Below are positions 18,805-27,800 of a stretch of 49,117 bases of DNA, piece after piece. Under the pieces are notes generated by a model. The model saw only the letters and a list, made by a program, of their open reading frames with translations. It made no database searches and was not told where the DNA came from. This DNA is from Aneurinibacillus terranovensis DSM 18919 (GTDB lineage Bacteria; Bacillota; Bacilli; Aneurinibacillales; Aneurinibacillaceae): NCBI RefSeq assembly GCF_000430625.1, contig NZ_AUMJ01000047.1:1-49117 (forward strand). The letters are read 5' to 3'. The number at the start of each line of letters is the position of its first letter. Positions within the stretch are counted from its first letter, which is position 1. The position numbers and the translations under genes are program-made.

Positions 18805-20763
18805 TTGAAGGATCGAAAACAACTGGAAGAAATGTGGAAAAGGCTGATCTATGTTAAAAAGATTGACCCAAAGTTGGATCCGTTAGTCAAAGAATCCTGG
18901 CAGCGCTCTCTATTTTATGAAGTCGATCCTTTTCAAAAAAAGGGGAAACGAATCTTAACGTGTTCACAGCTTAAGCAGATAAAAAAGGAGAACGACGAAT
19001 TTTTTTCCATTTCCCTGTCTGTTATGGAGAGTTTATACTCTTTTGTAAAGGGTTCCGGATTTCTTGTCATTCTCTGTAATGAAAACGGTTTCTTGATAAA
19101 GGTGATCGGGGACGAAGAGCCGCTGGAGCATGCAAGGAGTATCGATTTCGTGGAAGGGGCCGATTGGAGTGAAGAATCGATGGGAACCAATGCAATTGGA
19201 ACCTGTCTCAAATTGAACCAGCCTGTTCAGATTTGTGGTGCCGAGCATTTTACCCAAATATGCCAAAGCTGGACGTGCTCAGCAGCTCCTATCCATGACC
19301 CTTCGGGAAAGCTTATTGGTGTCTTGAACATGTCCGGACCGTTTGAGCAAGTTCATTCTCATACTCTGGGAATGGTTGTTTCGGCTGTTCAGGCGATCGA
19401 ACAGCAACTAAAATTGATCGATAAATCAAGGAAAAACGAGGTCATGCAAAGTTATATAGTAGCCACCATCAATACAATGACGGATGGTGTTCTAATCACC
19501 AATCAACAAGGATTGATACTAAAAGCGAACAACAGTCTGCTCCGATTATCAGGACGAAGTGAATCGCAAATTGTTGGACATACGCTGGACATCTTATTTG
19601 AAGGGGAAACGATACTGGAAAAGGCATTGGACAATCCAAAGACCATCCACGAAGAAGTAAATGTAAAACAGGCGGACAGCGGGCAGTTCGTCCCATGTTT
19701 GCTGCATGTTAAGCCGATTTATCATCCGAATGGAGAATGGATGGGGTCAATGATTTCCTTAAAGGAAATTAAGAGTGTCCGTAAATTTGTTAATCAAATT
19801 ACAGGGAGTCAGGCTAAGGTTACCTTTTCAGATATCATCGGCTCTCACCCGCTTTTCGTGGAGTGTATAAAAGAAGCCAGATTAGCGGCTCGCTCGGACA
19901 GTACGGTGCTGTTGATGGGAAAAAGCGGAACCGGAAAGGATCTTTTTGCCCAGGCCATACACCAGGAAAGTGAACGAAGCCATAAACCTTTTATTGCGAT
20001 CAATTGCGGTGCCGTTCCTAGAGATTTGCTTGGCAGCGAACTGTTCGGTTATGTTGAAGGAGCCTTTACCGGAGCGAGGAAAGGAGGCAGTGCCGGAAAA
20101 TTCGAGTTGGCGGACGGAGGAACCCTATTTCTTGATGAAATAGGAGAGATGTCTTTGGAAATGCAGGTCCTTCTCTTACGGGTCTTACAAAATCGGGAAG
20201 TGATTCGTATGGGCGGACATCGGGTGATTCCGGTGGATGTCCGAATCATAGCTGCGACCAATAAGGATTTAGAAGAGGAATTGAGAAAAGGTCATTTTAG
20301 GGAAGACTTGTTTTACCGCTTGAATGTGATGCCTATTAAGATTCCGGCGCTGCATCAACGTAAGGAGGATATTCATCTGCTTGCCAGAAGTTTCTGCCAA
20401 AAGCTTAGCAAGAGGCTGAACAGGAATATCGAGGAAATTTCTCCTGAACTCATGCAGCAACTGGAGGCGTATGACTGGCCGGGAAATGTACGGGAACTGC
20501 AAAACGTATTAGAACGAACCATTCTTCGCTCCCAGGGGACGGTTCTATTACCGGAATATTTGCCGGCAGAACTGCAGTCCCGTTCACAACTGGAAAACCA
20601 GGTAGGCAGGCTTCCATGGAAGGAAGAAATGAAAAAACAAGCACTGGTTCGGAGCATTGAACAGTGCAGAGGAAATCTAAAAAAAGCGGCGATTCACCTG
20701 GGTATTTCCCGAAGCACGCTTTATCGCCAAATGGAAAGGTACGGATTACGGTCATCCTCTTAG
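18805..20763 (+). CDS. AcoR-like sigma-54-dependent transcriptional activator
   Basis: A 652-aa enhancer-binding protein. It has an N-terminal GAF-type sensor (about 60-200), a PAS domain (about 215-320), a sigma-54 AAA+ domain (about 340-570) and a Fis-type HTH (ending SRSTLYRQMERYGL). Walker A is GKSGTGKD (372-379), the sigma-54 loop is GAFTGA (419-424) and Walker B is [11 protein letters not shown]. The start is TTG 18805 after GGGGTG. It should activate the acoABCL operon downstream through the inverted GTGTCCC repeats and the -24/-12 promoter. Acetoin as inducer is inferred from AcoR of B. subtilis. Confidence 0.92.
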   Translation: MKDRKQLEEMWKRLIYVKKIDPKLDPLVKESWQRSLFYEVDPFQKKGKRILTCSQLKQIKKENDEFFSISLSVMESLYSFVKGSGFLVILCNENGFLIKVIGDEEPLEHARSIDFVEGADWSEESMGTNAIGTCLKLNQPVQICGAEHFTQICQSWTCSAAPIHDPSGKLIGVLNMSGPFEQVHSHTLGMVVSAVQAIEQQLKLIDKSRKNEVMQSYIVATINTMTDGVLITNQQGLILKANNSLLRLSGRSESQIVGHTLDILFEGETILEKALDNPKTIHEEVNVKQADSGQFVPCLLHVKPIYHPNGEWMGSMISLKEIKSVRKFVNQITGSQAKVTFSDIIGSHPLFVECIKEARLAARSDSTVLLMGKSGTGKDLFAQAIHQESERSHKPFIAINCGAVPRDLLGSELFGYVEGAFTGARKGGSAGKFELADGGTLFLDEIGEMSLEMQVLLLRVLQNREVIRMGGHRVIPVDVRIIAATNKDLEEELRKGHFREDLFYRLNVMPIKIPALHQRKEDIHLLARSFCQKLSKRLNRNIEEISPELMQQLEAYDWPGNVRELQNVLERTILRSQGTVLLPEYLPAELQSRSQLENQVGRLPWKEEMKKQALVRSIEQCRGNLKKAAIHLGISRSTLYRQMERYGLRSSS

Positions 20764-20836
20764 TGTCCCACTTTGTGTCAATGTGTCCCTTTAGTTTAAT
20801 GGGACACGTGTCCCAAAGTGGGACATTTTTTTTTTT
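20763..20836 (+). promoter_or_regulatory. Inverted GTGTCCC repeats: activator sites and terminator
   Basis: Repeated GTGTCCC / GGGACAC units occur at 20763, 20783, 20801 (inverse), 20808 and 20820 (inverse). The outermost pair, TGTCCCACTTTG with CAAAGTGGGACA (20764-20775 and 20814-20825), forms a 12-bp stem. It is followed by eleven T residues, so it can also terminate the acoR-like transcript. It lies 90-150 bp upstream of the sigma-54 promoter, the usual distance for an upstream activator sequence. Confidence 0.75.
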
Positions 20837-20913
20837 GCGTATTATGTGCTTATCATGCCAGGACGGGGTTACAAGGACAGGAGCGATGGGGTTTTTGATC
20901 ATGACAAAGGTTA

Positions 20914-20930
20914 TTGGCATACTTCTTGCT
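20914..20930 (+). promoter_or_regulatory. Sigma-54 (SigL) promoter of acoABCL
   Basis: TTGGCATACTTCTTGCT fits the -24/-12 consensus YTGGCACGNNNNTTGCW, with GG (20916-20917) and GC (20928-20929) separated by 10 bp as required. It is 40 bp upstream of acoA. Confidence 0.9.
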
Positions 20931-20970
20931 CTGGATATAACGTGAACAAAACGTGAAGGAGGAAATTCAG

Positions 20971-21957
20971 ATGTCAATCCCAGTGGATCACATGAAGTGG
21001 ATGTACGAAACGATGTACAAAATTCGCTATTACGAGGAAACCATGGTTCAGGCTTATACAGAAGGAAAGCAGCCTGTCTTTAATATTGGTTCAGGCCCGG
21101 TACCAGGAGAAATGCATCTGGCACCGGGTCAGGAACCGGCCGCCGTTGGTATATGCGCACATTTACGTCCGGAGGATACGGTCGCATCCCCGCACCGACC
21201 TCACCACCATGCTATTGCGAAAGGTGTCGATCTTAATCGCATGACGGCTGAAATATTCGGCAAAGTCACGGGCTTAGGCAAAGGAAAAGGCGGTCACATG
21301 CACTTGTTTGACCCGGCTGTGAAATTTTCTTGCGGAGGAATTGTTGCTGCAGGGATGCCGCATGCTGTCGGTGCGGCATTGGCTGCAAAAATGAAAGGGA
21401 AGGATTGGGTTGCCGTCGCTTTTATTGGGGAGGGGGCGGCTAACGCCGGTGCTTTTCATGAATCTCTAAATCTGGCAGCTTTATGGAAACTACCGTTTAT
21501 CGTTGTAATCGAAGACAACTCGTATGGAATTTCCGTTCCCAAGAAACAATCCACTGCCATAGCCTCCAATGATTTACGGGCATCTGCTTACGGTATTCCA
21601 GGTTATCTGGTAAAAGATAACGATCCGCTGGAGATGTACCGAGTTTCGGAGGAAGCGGTATCGAGGGCAAGACGCGGAGAAGGTCCATCCATCATTGAAA
21701 TCGAAACCGATCGGTATCTTGGCCACTTTCAGGGAGATCCCGAGCTGTACCGCGACAAGCAGGAAGTACCTGGACTGCGCCAGAGGGATCCGATCGGACG
21801 GTTAGAAGCAAAGCTGCTGCAGGAAGGTGCTGTAAGCAAAGATGATATTGAACTGATGCAAACCCGTGCAAAAAAGGCTGTCGATGATGCCTATACATTT
21901 TCCAGAGAGAGTGCTTATCCCGCTCCTCAAGATGCCTTGCAAGACGTATTTGCCTAA
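20971..21957 (+). CDS. acoA: Acetoin dehydrogenase E1 component, alpha subunit
   Basis: TPP-dependent E1 alpha, 328 aa. The TPP-binding motif runs from GEGAANAGAFHESLN to IEDNSYGISVP, and HRPHHHAIAKG and GKGKGGHMHLF are typical of acetoin or 2-oxo-acid E1 alpha. ATG 20971 has AAGGAGG 8 nt upstream; the longer frame from 20953 includes that SD. It is first in acoABCL, under sigma-54 control. The acetoin assignment rests on the AcoR-like activator and promoter type; another 2-oxo acid or diketone is possible. Confidence 0.88.
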   Translation: MSIPVDHMKWMYETMYKIRYYEETMVQAYTEGKQPVFNIGSGPVPGEMHLAPGQEPAAVGICAHLRPEDTVASPHRPHHHAIAKGVDLNRMTAEIFGKVTGLGKGKGGHMHLFDPAVKFSCGGIVAAGMPHAVGAALAAKMKGKDWVAVAFIGEGAANAGAFHESLNLAALWKLPFIVVIEDNSYGISVPKKQSTAIASNDLRASAYGIPGYLVKDNDPLEMYRVSEEAVSRARRGEGPSIIEIETDRYLGHFQGDPELYRDKQEVPGLRQRDPIGRLEAKLLQEGAVSKDDIELMQTRAKKAVDDAYTFSRESAYPAPQDALQDVFA

Positions 21958-22000
21958 GAAAAGTAGTGACAGAGAATTCTAGTAGAAAGGAATGGTGTAG

Positions 22001-23020
22001 ATGAAAACGACGGAAAAACGATTGCTGACAGGGAATAAGGCGATGGCTGAAGGGATTGCTTTAGAAATGGAAAGAGACCCGAACGTGTTTGTACTGGGAG
22101 AAGACGTGGGTAAATACGGCGGGATTTTTGGTTCTACAGAAGGGTTGCTTGATAAATTCGGATCCACGCGTGTACTCGATACGCCAATATCTGAAACCGC
22201 ATTCATTGGCGCTGCAATCGGTGCAGCAGCAGAGGGTATGCGCCCGATTGCTGAATTAATGTTTGTAGATTTTTTCGGCGTCTGCATGGATCAAATCTAT
22301 AACCATATGGCGAAAATCCCCTATATGTCTGGGGGAAATGTAAAGCTTCCTATGGTTTTGATGACGGCAGTAGGAGGAGGTTATAATGACGCAGCCCAGC
22401 ATTCACAAACGTTATACGCGACATTCGCTCACTTGCCGGGAATGAAGGTGGTGGCCCCTTCCACTCCTTACGATTTAAAAGGGATGATGATTTCCGCCAT
22501 TCGCGATGATAATCCCGTCCTGTTTATGTTCCATAAGTCGTTACAGGGACTAGGATGGATGGATCAAATCGATGCCTCCCTGGGGCATGTTCCTTCCGAG
22601 GCTTACACGGTACCGTTAGGGAAGGCCAATATTATTCGAGAGGGAAGCGATGTCACCGTTGTTGGGCTTCAGATGACACTTCATTATGCTTTAGAGGCAG
22701 CGCAGAAGCTGGCGGAACAGGGGATCGAGGCTGAAGTCATTGATTTAAGATCACTGGTACCGTTGGATAAGGAAACCATTATCCAATCGGTTAAAAAGAC
22801 GCACCGGTTGGTTATTGTCGACGAAGACTATCTGTCTTACGGGATGACTGCGGAGGTATCCGCCGTCGTTGCCGAGCACGCGCTGTATGATCTAGCGGCA
22901 CCTATTCGCCGCTTGGCAGTACCAGATGTTCCAATTCCGTACAGCAGGCCATTAGAGCAGTTTATTCTTCCGAGCCCCGCCAAAATTATCGAAACGGTTT
23001 TGGATTTAATAAACGAATAA
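22001..23020 (+). CDS. acoB: Acetoin dehydrogenase E1 component, beta subunit
   Basis: A 339-aa E1 beta that pairs with AcoA to form the TPP active site. Typical features are FVLGEDVGKYGGIFGSTEGL, DTPISETAFIGAAIGAAAEG, and a C-terminal transketolase domain with VIDLRSLVPLD and EDYLSYGM. SD AAAGGAATGG precedes ATG 22001. It lies 43 bp after acoA with no terminator between. Confidence 0.92.
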   Translation: MKTTEKRLLTGNKAMAEGIALEMERDPNVFVLGEDVGKYGGIFGSTEGLLDKFGSTRVLDTPISETAFIGAAIGAAAEGMRPIAELMFVDFFGVCMDQIYNHMAKIPYMSGGNVKLPMVLMTAVGGGYNDAAQHSQTLYATFAHLPGMKVVAPSTPYDLKGMMISAIRDDNPVLFMFHKSLQGLGWMDQIDASLGHVPSEAYTVPLGKANIIREGSDVTVVGLQMTLHYALEAAQKLAEQGIEAEVIDLRSLVPLDKETIIQSVKKTHRLVIVDEDYLSYGMTAEVSAVVAEHALYDLAAPIRRLAVPDVPIPYSRPLEQFILPSPAKIIETVLDLINE

Positions 23021-23054
23021 AATCATACAGTTCCAGCGATAGGAGGGAGATTTG

Positions 23055-24425
23055 GTGTATTCTTTCGTCATGCCCAGAATTACAGAAGAAAAAGTAGAAA
23101 GTTTAATTGTTTTCTGGCACAAATCGGAGGGGGATTTGGTAAAGAAAGGAGATGTTCTTGTCGAAGTCCAGACCGAAAAGGCAGTATCCGAAGTGGAAGC
23201 GCCGGTCAGCGGCCGGTTGGCAACCATTAACGCCAAACGTGGCGATGTTGTCGCTGAAGGTCATGTGCTTGCTGTAATTGAAGAGATGGAGGAGCATCTC
23301 GGATCCCAAAAAGAGGTGGCGGCTTCCTCTTCTGTACAGGAACAAGTAACAACGGTAAAAGGCAAACCGGAAGAGAAGAGGACCAATTCCTTTGTACAAG
23401 CTTCTCCATTTGTTCGGCGATTAGCTCAGGAGTTGAAAGTCGATCTCGCATCGATTCAAGGCTCGGGCCCTAAAGGCAGGGTTACGGAAGAGGATGTAAG
23501 GGCAGCAGCGGGTAATGATGTCGTATCCGGGCAGGAAACAATAAAAGAGCAAGTAAAACCAGATGCTTTGGCCCTTCACACCGGTGCTAACGCAACGCCT
23601 TTGGCGAAGAAAATAGCCGATGTGGAAGGAATCCCACTCGATACAATTGCCGGTACCGGTATCCAGGGAAAGGTACGTAAAGCAGACGTTCTCAGCAGCC
23701 TCGAAGGCTCAGATAGTACGCAGCTTGCGCAGGGGACAGACGATAGGATTAAAGTGGAGGGAGCGCGCCGCGTCATTGCGCACCGCATGGTCGAGAGCGC
23801 CTTTACCGCACCGCATGTGACGCTAGTGACAGAAGTCGATATGAGCGTCTCTATCGAGATGAGAAAGACACTGTTGCCTGTCATCGAGAAAAAGGACGGG
23901 CAGCGCCTGTCTTACACGGAGATTATCATGAAGGCAGTTTCCCATGGGCTTATGCTGCATCCAAAAGTCAATGCCTCCCTTCAGGGCGACTATATCGTCT
24001 TGCATCGGGATATCAATATCGGCCTCGCCGTAGCTGTGCCGAATGGATTGGTCGTACCTGTCGTCAAACATACGAATAGAAAAGGATTGTCCGATCTCGT
24101 TGAGGACTGCAAGAGGCTGGTAGGGCTGGCTAGGGAAAACAAGCTTATGCCAGATGACATGTCGGGAGGAACGTTTACGATTAGCAATCTCGGAATGTAT
24201 GCGATTGACGCTTTCACTCCGATCATCAATCAGCCGGAAAGCGCTATTTTGGGGGTAGGACGGATTCACGAGAAGCCTACAGGCGTAGAGGGAAGGATCG
24301 AACTTCGGCCAATGATGACCCTCAGCCTTTCTTTTGACCATCGCGTGATCGACGGAGCGCCAGCTGCCGAGTTCCTCCAGACGGTAAAAGATGTACTGGA
24401 AAATCCTTATCAACTGATAGTGTAG
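23055..24425 (+). CDS. acoC: Dihydrolipoamide acetyltransferase E2 with two E3-binding domains
   Basis: The E2 core enzyme that transfers the acyl group from lipoate to CoA. Domain order: lipoyl domain (1-77, lipoyl Lys K42 in QTEKAVSEVEAP); a first peripheral-subunit-binding domain (ASPFVRRLAQELKVDLASIQ); a second (ATPLAKKIADVEGIPLDTIA); and the catalytic domain (about 225-456) with FDHRVIDGAPAAEF. Two binding domains are unusual for this family, where one is the rule. GTG 23055 is preferred (AGGAGG 8 nt upstream) over TTG 23052. It is about 456 aa, longer than B. subtilis AcoC because of the extra domain and linker. Confidence 0.9.
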   Translation: MYSFVMPRITEEKVESLIVFWHKSEGDLVKKGDVLVEVQTEKAVSEVEAPVSGRLATINAKRGDVVAEGHVLAVIEEMEEHLGSQKEVAASSSVQEQVTTVKGKPEEKRTNSFVQASPFVRRLAQELKVDLASIQGSGPKGRVTEEDVRAAAGNDVVSGQETIKEQVKPDALALHTGANATPLAKKIADVEGIPLDTIAGTGIQGKVRKADVLSSLEGSDSTQLAQGTDDRIKVEGARRVIAHRMVESAFTAPHVTLVTEVDMSVSIEMRKTLLPVIEKKDGQRLSYTEIIMKAVSHGLMLHPKVNASLQGDYIVLHRDINIGLAVAVPNGLVVPVVKHTNRKGLSDLVEDCKRLVGLARENKLMPDDMSGGTFTISNLGMYAIDAFTPIINQPESAILGVGRIHEKPTGVEGRIELRPMMTLSLSFDHRVIDGAPAAEFLQTVKDVLENPYQLIV

Positions 24426-24437
24426 GAGGAAACGATC

Positions 24438-25817
24438 ATGAAATCATACAATGTTGTCGTCGTCGGCGGTGGGCCTGGCGGTTATGTAGCGGCTATCCGC
24501 GCGGCAAAAGAAGGACAAACCGTCGCTCTGATCGAAGCGGATCATGTAGGCGGCACTTGCCTCAACCGGGGCTGCATTCCATCTAAAACGCTCCTTCGGC
24601 ACGCAGAAGTAATTGAGGATATTAAGGCGGCAGAAAACTGGGGAATCCATGCCGGAGAGCTTACCCTTTCCCTGGATAAAATGATGGCTCGCAAAGACCA
24701 GGTGATCAAACGCTTACGTACAGGGATCATTTCTTTGCTAAAAGCAGGAAAAGTGGATGTTTACCAGGGGGTAGGAACGGTGCAGCCAGATAAGACCATC
24801 ATGATTTCGGCAAATGAAAATCAAGTGATTAAGGCTCACTCCATTATCCTTGCGACCGGTTCGGTACCGTTTGTTCCTTCGATAAACGGAATGGGTGAGG
24901 TGTCCTACCATACGAGCGATACGATTTTTGCAATCAAAGAAATTCCGGAATCGATCGTCATCGTTGGGGGTGGATTCATTGGGGTTGAATTTGCCTGTAT
25001 CTTTCAAAGTTTAGGAACGAAAGTAACCGTTATAGAGATGGCTGACCGTCTGCTACCAAACGAAGATCCCGATGCTTCTGCCGCTCTTCGCAAAGCTTTG
25101 CAGAAAAAGAACATCACCCTGTTAACCCGGACGACGGTGGCATCAATAGGATTCGGCAAAAACGGAAAGGTGGTTCATGTTACCGATCACGCGGGTAACA
25201 GGGATGAACTGATTTGTTCCGAGATTTTGATGGCCGTTGGCCGCAGGCCGAACCTCTCTGGCATCGCGGATTTAAGACTGAAAATGACGGGTCCCTTTGT
25301 CGAGGTAAATGATTATTTGGAGACAAGCATTAAGGGAATTTATGCTGTCGGTGATCTCATCGGCGGTTCGCAATTGGCCCATACAGCCAGTGCGGAAGGA
25401 AGTGTAGCCGCACTCAATGCATCCGGTCAGCGGATCGCTATGAATTACAAAGTCATTCCTCGCTGTGTCTATACCCAACCGGAAATTGCCAGTGTAGGGC
25501 TGACAGAAGAGGAAGCGCGTAAAAAGGGGTATCAAGTAAAAGTAAGCATGTACCATCATGTCGGAAATGGGAAAGCACTTGCCATTGATCGGAAAGACGG
25601 TTTTACAAAAATCATCGCGGAGGAAAAATACGGCGAGATTCTTGGTGCTGTGCTTGTGGGGCCGCATGTAACTGAAATGATTTCCACACCCGCTGCCTTT
25701 ATGCATCTCGAAGGAACAATAGATGAATTGGCCAGTATGATCTATCCCCATCCAACGGTATCTGAAACTATAATGGAAGCTGCCGCAAGCTGGCTTGGGA
25801 AGGGAATTCATTCATAA
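24438..25817 (+). CDS. acoL: Dihydrolipoyl dehydrogenase (E3)
   Basis: An FAD enzyme that reoxidises dihydrolipoamide with NAD+. The 459-aa protein has the N-terminal FAD fold GGGPGGYVAAIRAA, redox-active disulfide GGTCLNRGCIPSK, NAD fold IVGGGFIGVEFA, second FAD motif GIYAVGDLIGG and the C-terminal catalytic HPTVSE. SD AGGAGGAAAC precedes ATG 24438, 12 bp after acoC. It is the last gene of the operon. Confidence 0.94.
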   Translation: MKSYNVVVVGGGPGGYVAAIRAAKEGQTVALIEADHVGGTCLNRGCIPSKTLLRHAEVIEDIKAAENWGIHAGELTLSLDKMMARKDQVIKRLRTGIISLLKAGKVDVYQGVGTVQPDKTIMISANENQVIKAHSIILATGSVPFVPSINGMGEVSYHTSDTIFAIKEIPESIVIVGGGFIGVEFACIFQSLGTKVTVIEMADRLLPNEDPDASAALRKALQKKNITLLTRTTVASIGFGKNGKVVHVTDHAGNRDELICSEILMAVGRRPNLSGIADLRLKMTGPFVEVNDYLETSIKGIYAVGDLIGGSQLAHTASAEGSVAALNASGQRIAMNYKVIPRCVYTQPEIASVGLTEEEARKKGYQVKVSMYHHVGNGKALAIDRKDGFTKIIAEEKYGEILGAVLVGPHVTEMISTPAAFMHLEGTIDELASMIYPHPTVSETIMEAAASWLGKGIHS

Positions 25818-25841
25818 GAAAACCAACATGAAATCATAAAT

Positions 25842-25882
25842 AGATGAGTCCGAGAATCTATGGAAGAGGCTCGGACTCATCT
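25842..25882. terminator. Terminator hairpin between acoL and the Clp relic
   Basis: Perfect 13-bp inverted repeat AGATGAGTCCGAG / CTCGGACTCATCT (25842-25854 with 25870-25882) with a 15-nt loop. No long T-run follows on the plus strand; the minus strand reads into ATTTATGATTTC. Placed between convergent units, it probably served both. Confidence 0.6.
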
Positions 25883-26310
25883 GCATCGGTAGTATAAACA
25901 GCACTTTTTCCGTCAATTCTTCCTAGAATTTGCCCTAACACTTCCTGCTGCAGCCATTGAAAAACAAAGATGTCGTCAAATCGATTGATAAATTCAGGGC
26001 TAAATCTCTTTTCTAACTGGTTAAGCACAAGATCTTTTAGAAAATCCTGTTCATTCATCCCCCAGTGAGAAGGACGAAGAAACCATAGCAGCTTGCGGAT
26101 GGCATAGTTAAAGTTTCCATTTGCGTAACTTATAATCTCCTTTGCGCCAAGGTTACTAGTCATAAAAATTAAGGAGTTCCTAAAGTTAATCACTTTTTTT
26201 CACGAGGTCATAACCAATAGTCCATTGTCCATTACATTGAGAAGAGAGCAAATGACTTGATCGCTTGCTTTTTCTAATTCATCAAATAGCACAATTCCTG
26301 GCTTACTGTA
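25858..26310 (-). pseudogene. Clp/Hsp100 AAA+ ATPase fragment
   Basis: On the minus strand two frames carry ClpB/ClpC-like second-AAA-domain pieces. The first is PGIVLFDELEKA (Walker B) with SLLNVMDNGLLV, ending at a TGA near 26200. After a frameshift comes LIFMTSNLGAKEI and NQLEKRFSPEFINRFDDIFVF. The N-terminal domain, first AAA module and Walker A of the second are missing. It is a decayed fragment, probably old, since intact Clp genes are expected elsewhere. Confidence 0.8.
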
Positions 26311-26429
26311 TGATCCTTCGATTTTCTGCGGCTTTTTTCTAACGGTTCTTCGACTTTAGTATATTGATTCAGATCCTTTAATTTACTTGTTATAAAGGTC
26401 ATAATAGGCGCCTCCCATGATTACAAAGG

Positions 26430-26452
26430 AGGTCAGGCATCAACCCTGACCT
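26430..26452 (-). terminator. Hairpin downstream of amiE
   Basis: Stem AGGTCAGG / CCTGACCT (26430-26437 with 26445-26452), 7-nt loop, lying just past the amiE stop. On the minus strand the following bases are CCTTTGT, so the U-tract is poor. Confidence 0.5.
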
Positions 26453-26468
26453 TAATTACTTTGTTTTT

Positions 26469-27518
26469 TTACTTAGCACCGGCGGCTTGTTCTTTCCCTT
26501 CATGGGGAATGCCTGCAATTGGACATTCAGATGTACCTACTGTTGATCGCGTAAATTTCTCTGCATTATCCCGTGCTTTTTCTGCGTCAAGCACCCATGT
26601 GCGATAGAAATCAAATGGACACTCTGCTACGCCACGATCTCCTTCTCCAGAATTAATGAGCCCAGTGTAGCCACGATGAAGCAGTTTGAATAAGTGATTC
26701 TGCGATTGTGCATTTTTACGGAAATCACGGATTTGTGAGATCGAGATTTCGGCGTACTGAACCCCGTTTTCTTCCGTTCCACACTCCCCGAGAGTACGGC
26801 CATCGAATCCGATAATGGACGAGTGTCCAAAGTAAGAATACACTCCGTCAAAACCTGTTGCATTAGCCACTGCTACATACGTATTGTTCGACCAAGCCAT
26901 AGCCCTAGCCATGATAATTTGTTGTTCTTTGGCTGGATACATGTAGCCCTGGCATCTGACAATAAGTTCCGCACCTTTCATGGCGCAGTCACGCCAAATT
27001 TCTGGATAGTTTCCATCATCACAGACGATTAAACTTACTTTGAGACCTTTTGGCCCTTCTGCAACATACGTACAGTCTCCGGGGTACCAACCTTCAATTG
27101 GACACCAGGGAATTATCTTCCTGTATTTCTGAACGATTTCGCCTTTATTATTCATTAAGATCAGGGTATTGTAAGGAGCTTTATTCGGATGATTCTCGTG
27201 TTTTTCTCCTGTTAAAGAGAAAACACCCCAGGTATTCGCTTTGCGGCAAGCTTCTGCAAAGATGGCTGTTTCTTCACCTGGAATAGAAGAGGCGGTGTCA
27301 TACATTTCTTGTTCGTCATACATAATTCCGTGTGTGCTGTACTCAGGGAAAATAATTAAATCCATACCCGGTAATCCTTGTTTAATTCCAACCACCATAT
27401 CGGCTATATTACGGCAATTCTCCAGAACTTCGGCTCTCGTATGCAGCCGTGGCATTTTGTAATTCACCACTGCTACGCCGACCGTGTCGTGACTGCTAGA
27501 AATGTCTCCATGTCTCAT
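26469..27518 (-). CDS. amiE: Aliphatic amidase
   Basis: Hydrolyses short aliphatic amides such as acetamide to the acid and ammonia. The 349-aa protein follows the Pseudomonas/Geobacillus-type AmiE closely from [20 protein letters not shown] on. The nitrilase-superfamily triad is in its standard place: E59 (FPEY), K134 (YRKIIPW) and C166 (CDDGNYPE). The start is ATG 27518 with AAAGGAG 7 nt upstream; an eight-codon upstream extension is not needed. A perfect sigma-54 promoter lies 87-103 bp upstream, and the divergent regulator at 27801 carries an AmiC-type amide receptor, so induction by amides is inferred. Confidence 0.96.
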   Translation of the reverse strand: MRHGDISSSHDTVGVAVVNYKMPRLHTRAEVLENCRNIADMVVGIKQGLPGMDLIIFPEYSTHGIMYDEQEMYDTASSIPGEETAIFAEACRKANTWGVFSLTGEKHENHPNKAPYNTLILMNNKGEIVQKYRKIIPWCPIEGWYPGDCTYVAEGPKGLKVSLIVCDDGNYPEIWRDCAMKGAELIVRCQGYMYPAKEQQIIMARAMAWSNNTYVAVANATGFDGVYSYFGHSSIIGFDGRTLGECGTEENGVQYAEISISQIRDFRKNAQSQNHLFKLLHRGYTGLINSGEGDRGVAECPFDFYRTWVLDAEKARDNAEKFTRSTVGTSECPIAGIPHEGKEQAAGAK

Positions 27519-27604
27519 TTGTATACTCCTTTCCCCAATCAAAAAATTATGAGATAGGCAAGTAGAGGCGAATTCCTCAATTCATCTATCTGTCTTTATT
27601 TAAA

Positions 27605-27621
27605 AGCAAGAAGGGTGCCAA
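27605..27621 (-). promoter_or_regulatory. Sigma-54 (SigL) promoter of amiE
   Basis: Read on the minus strand: TTGGCACCCTTCTTGCT, an essentially perfect -24/-12 element with GG-N10-GC spacing. It matches the aco promoter (20914-20930) at 15 of 17 positions. Predicted initiation near 27594 gives a ~75-nt leader. Confidence 0.93.
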
Positions 27622-27681
27622 AAAAATTTATGTAGGAATATAAGCATTTTGGAATAGGAGAGAAAATAAACTTGTCGTATA

Positions 27682-27794
27682 GTAAAGCAGTTATTTTAAA
27701 AATTATTTAAAAATTCAATAATATCAGCTACAATTAGAAATGTCAGAAATATGTTTAATTTTGCGACAGTGTTTACTATTTATACACTAGGGGA
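27682..27794 (+). promoter_or_regulatory. Upstream region of the AmiC-sigma-54 regulator, with an 11-bp direct repeat
   Basis: Two tandem TTTAAAAATT units (27695-27704 and 27706-27715) repeat at 11 bp, and AGTGT / ACACT flank 27768-27790. The block is similar to 18591-18712 upstream of the acoR-like gene. It lies between the amiE sigma-54 promoter and the regulator start, so it may hold the activator sites for amiE, the regulator's own promoter, or both. I could not place a convincing -35/-10 pair. Confidence 0.45.
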
Positions 27795-27800
27795 TGAAAT

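Noticed and set aside
23823-24413. 196-codon frame antisense to acoC
   Set aside because: Shadow frame inside the E2 catalytic domain; no SD and no family.
25842-25882. Insertion-sequence terminal repeat
   Set aside because: The inverted repeat is closed by a short loop and sits between convergent gene ends; no transposase or second end is seen.
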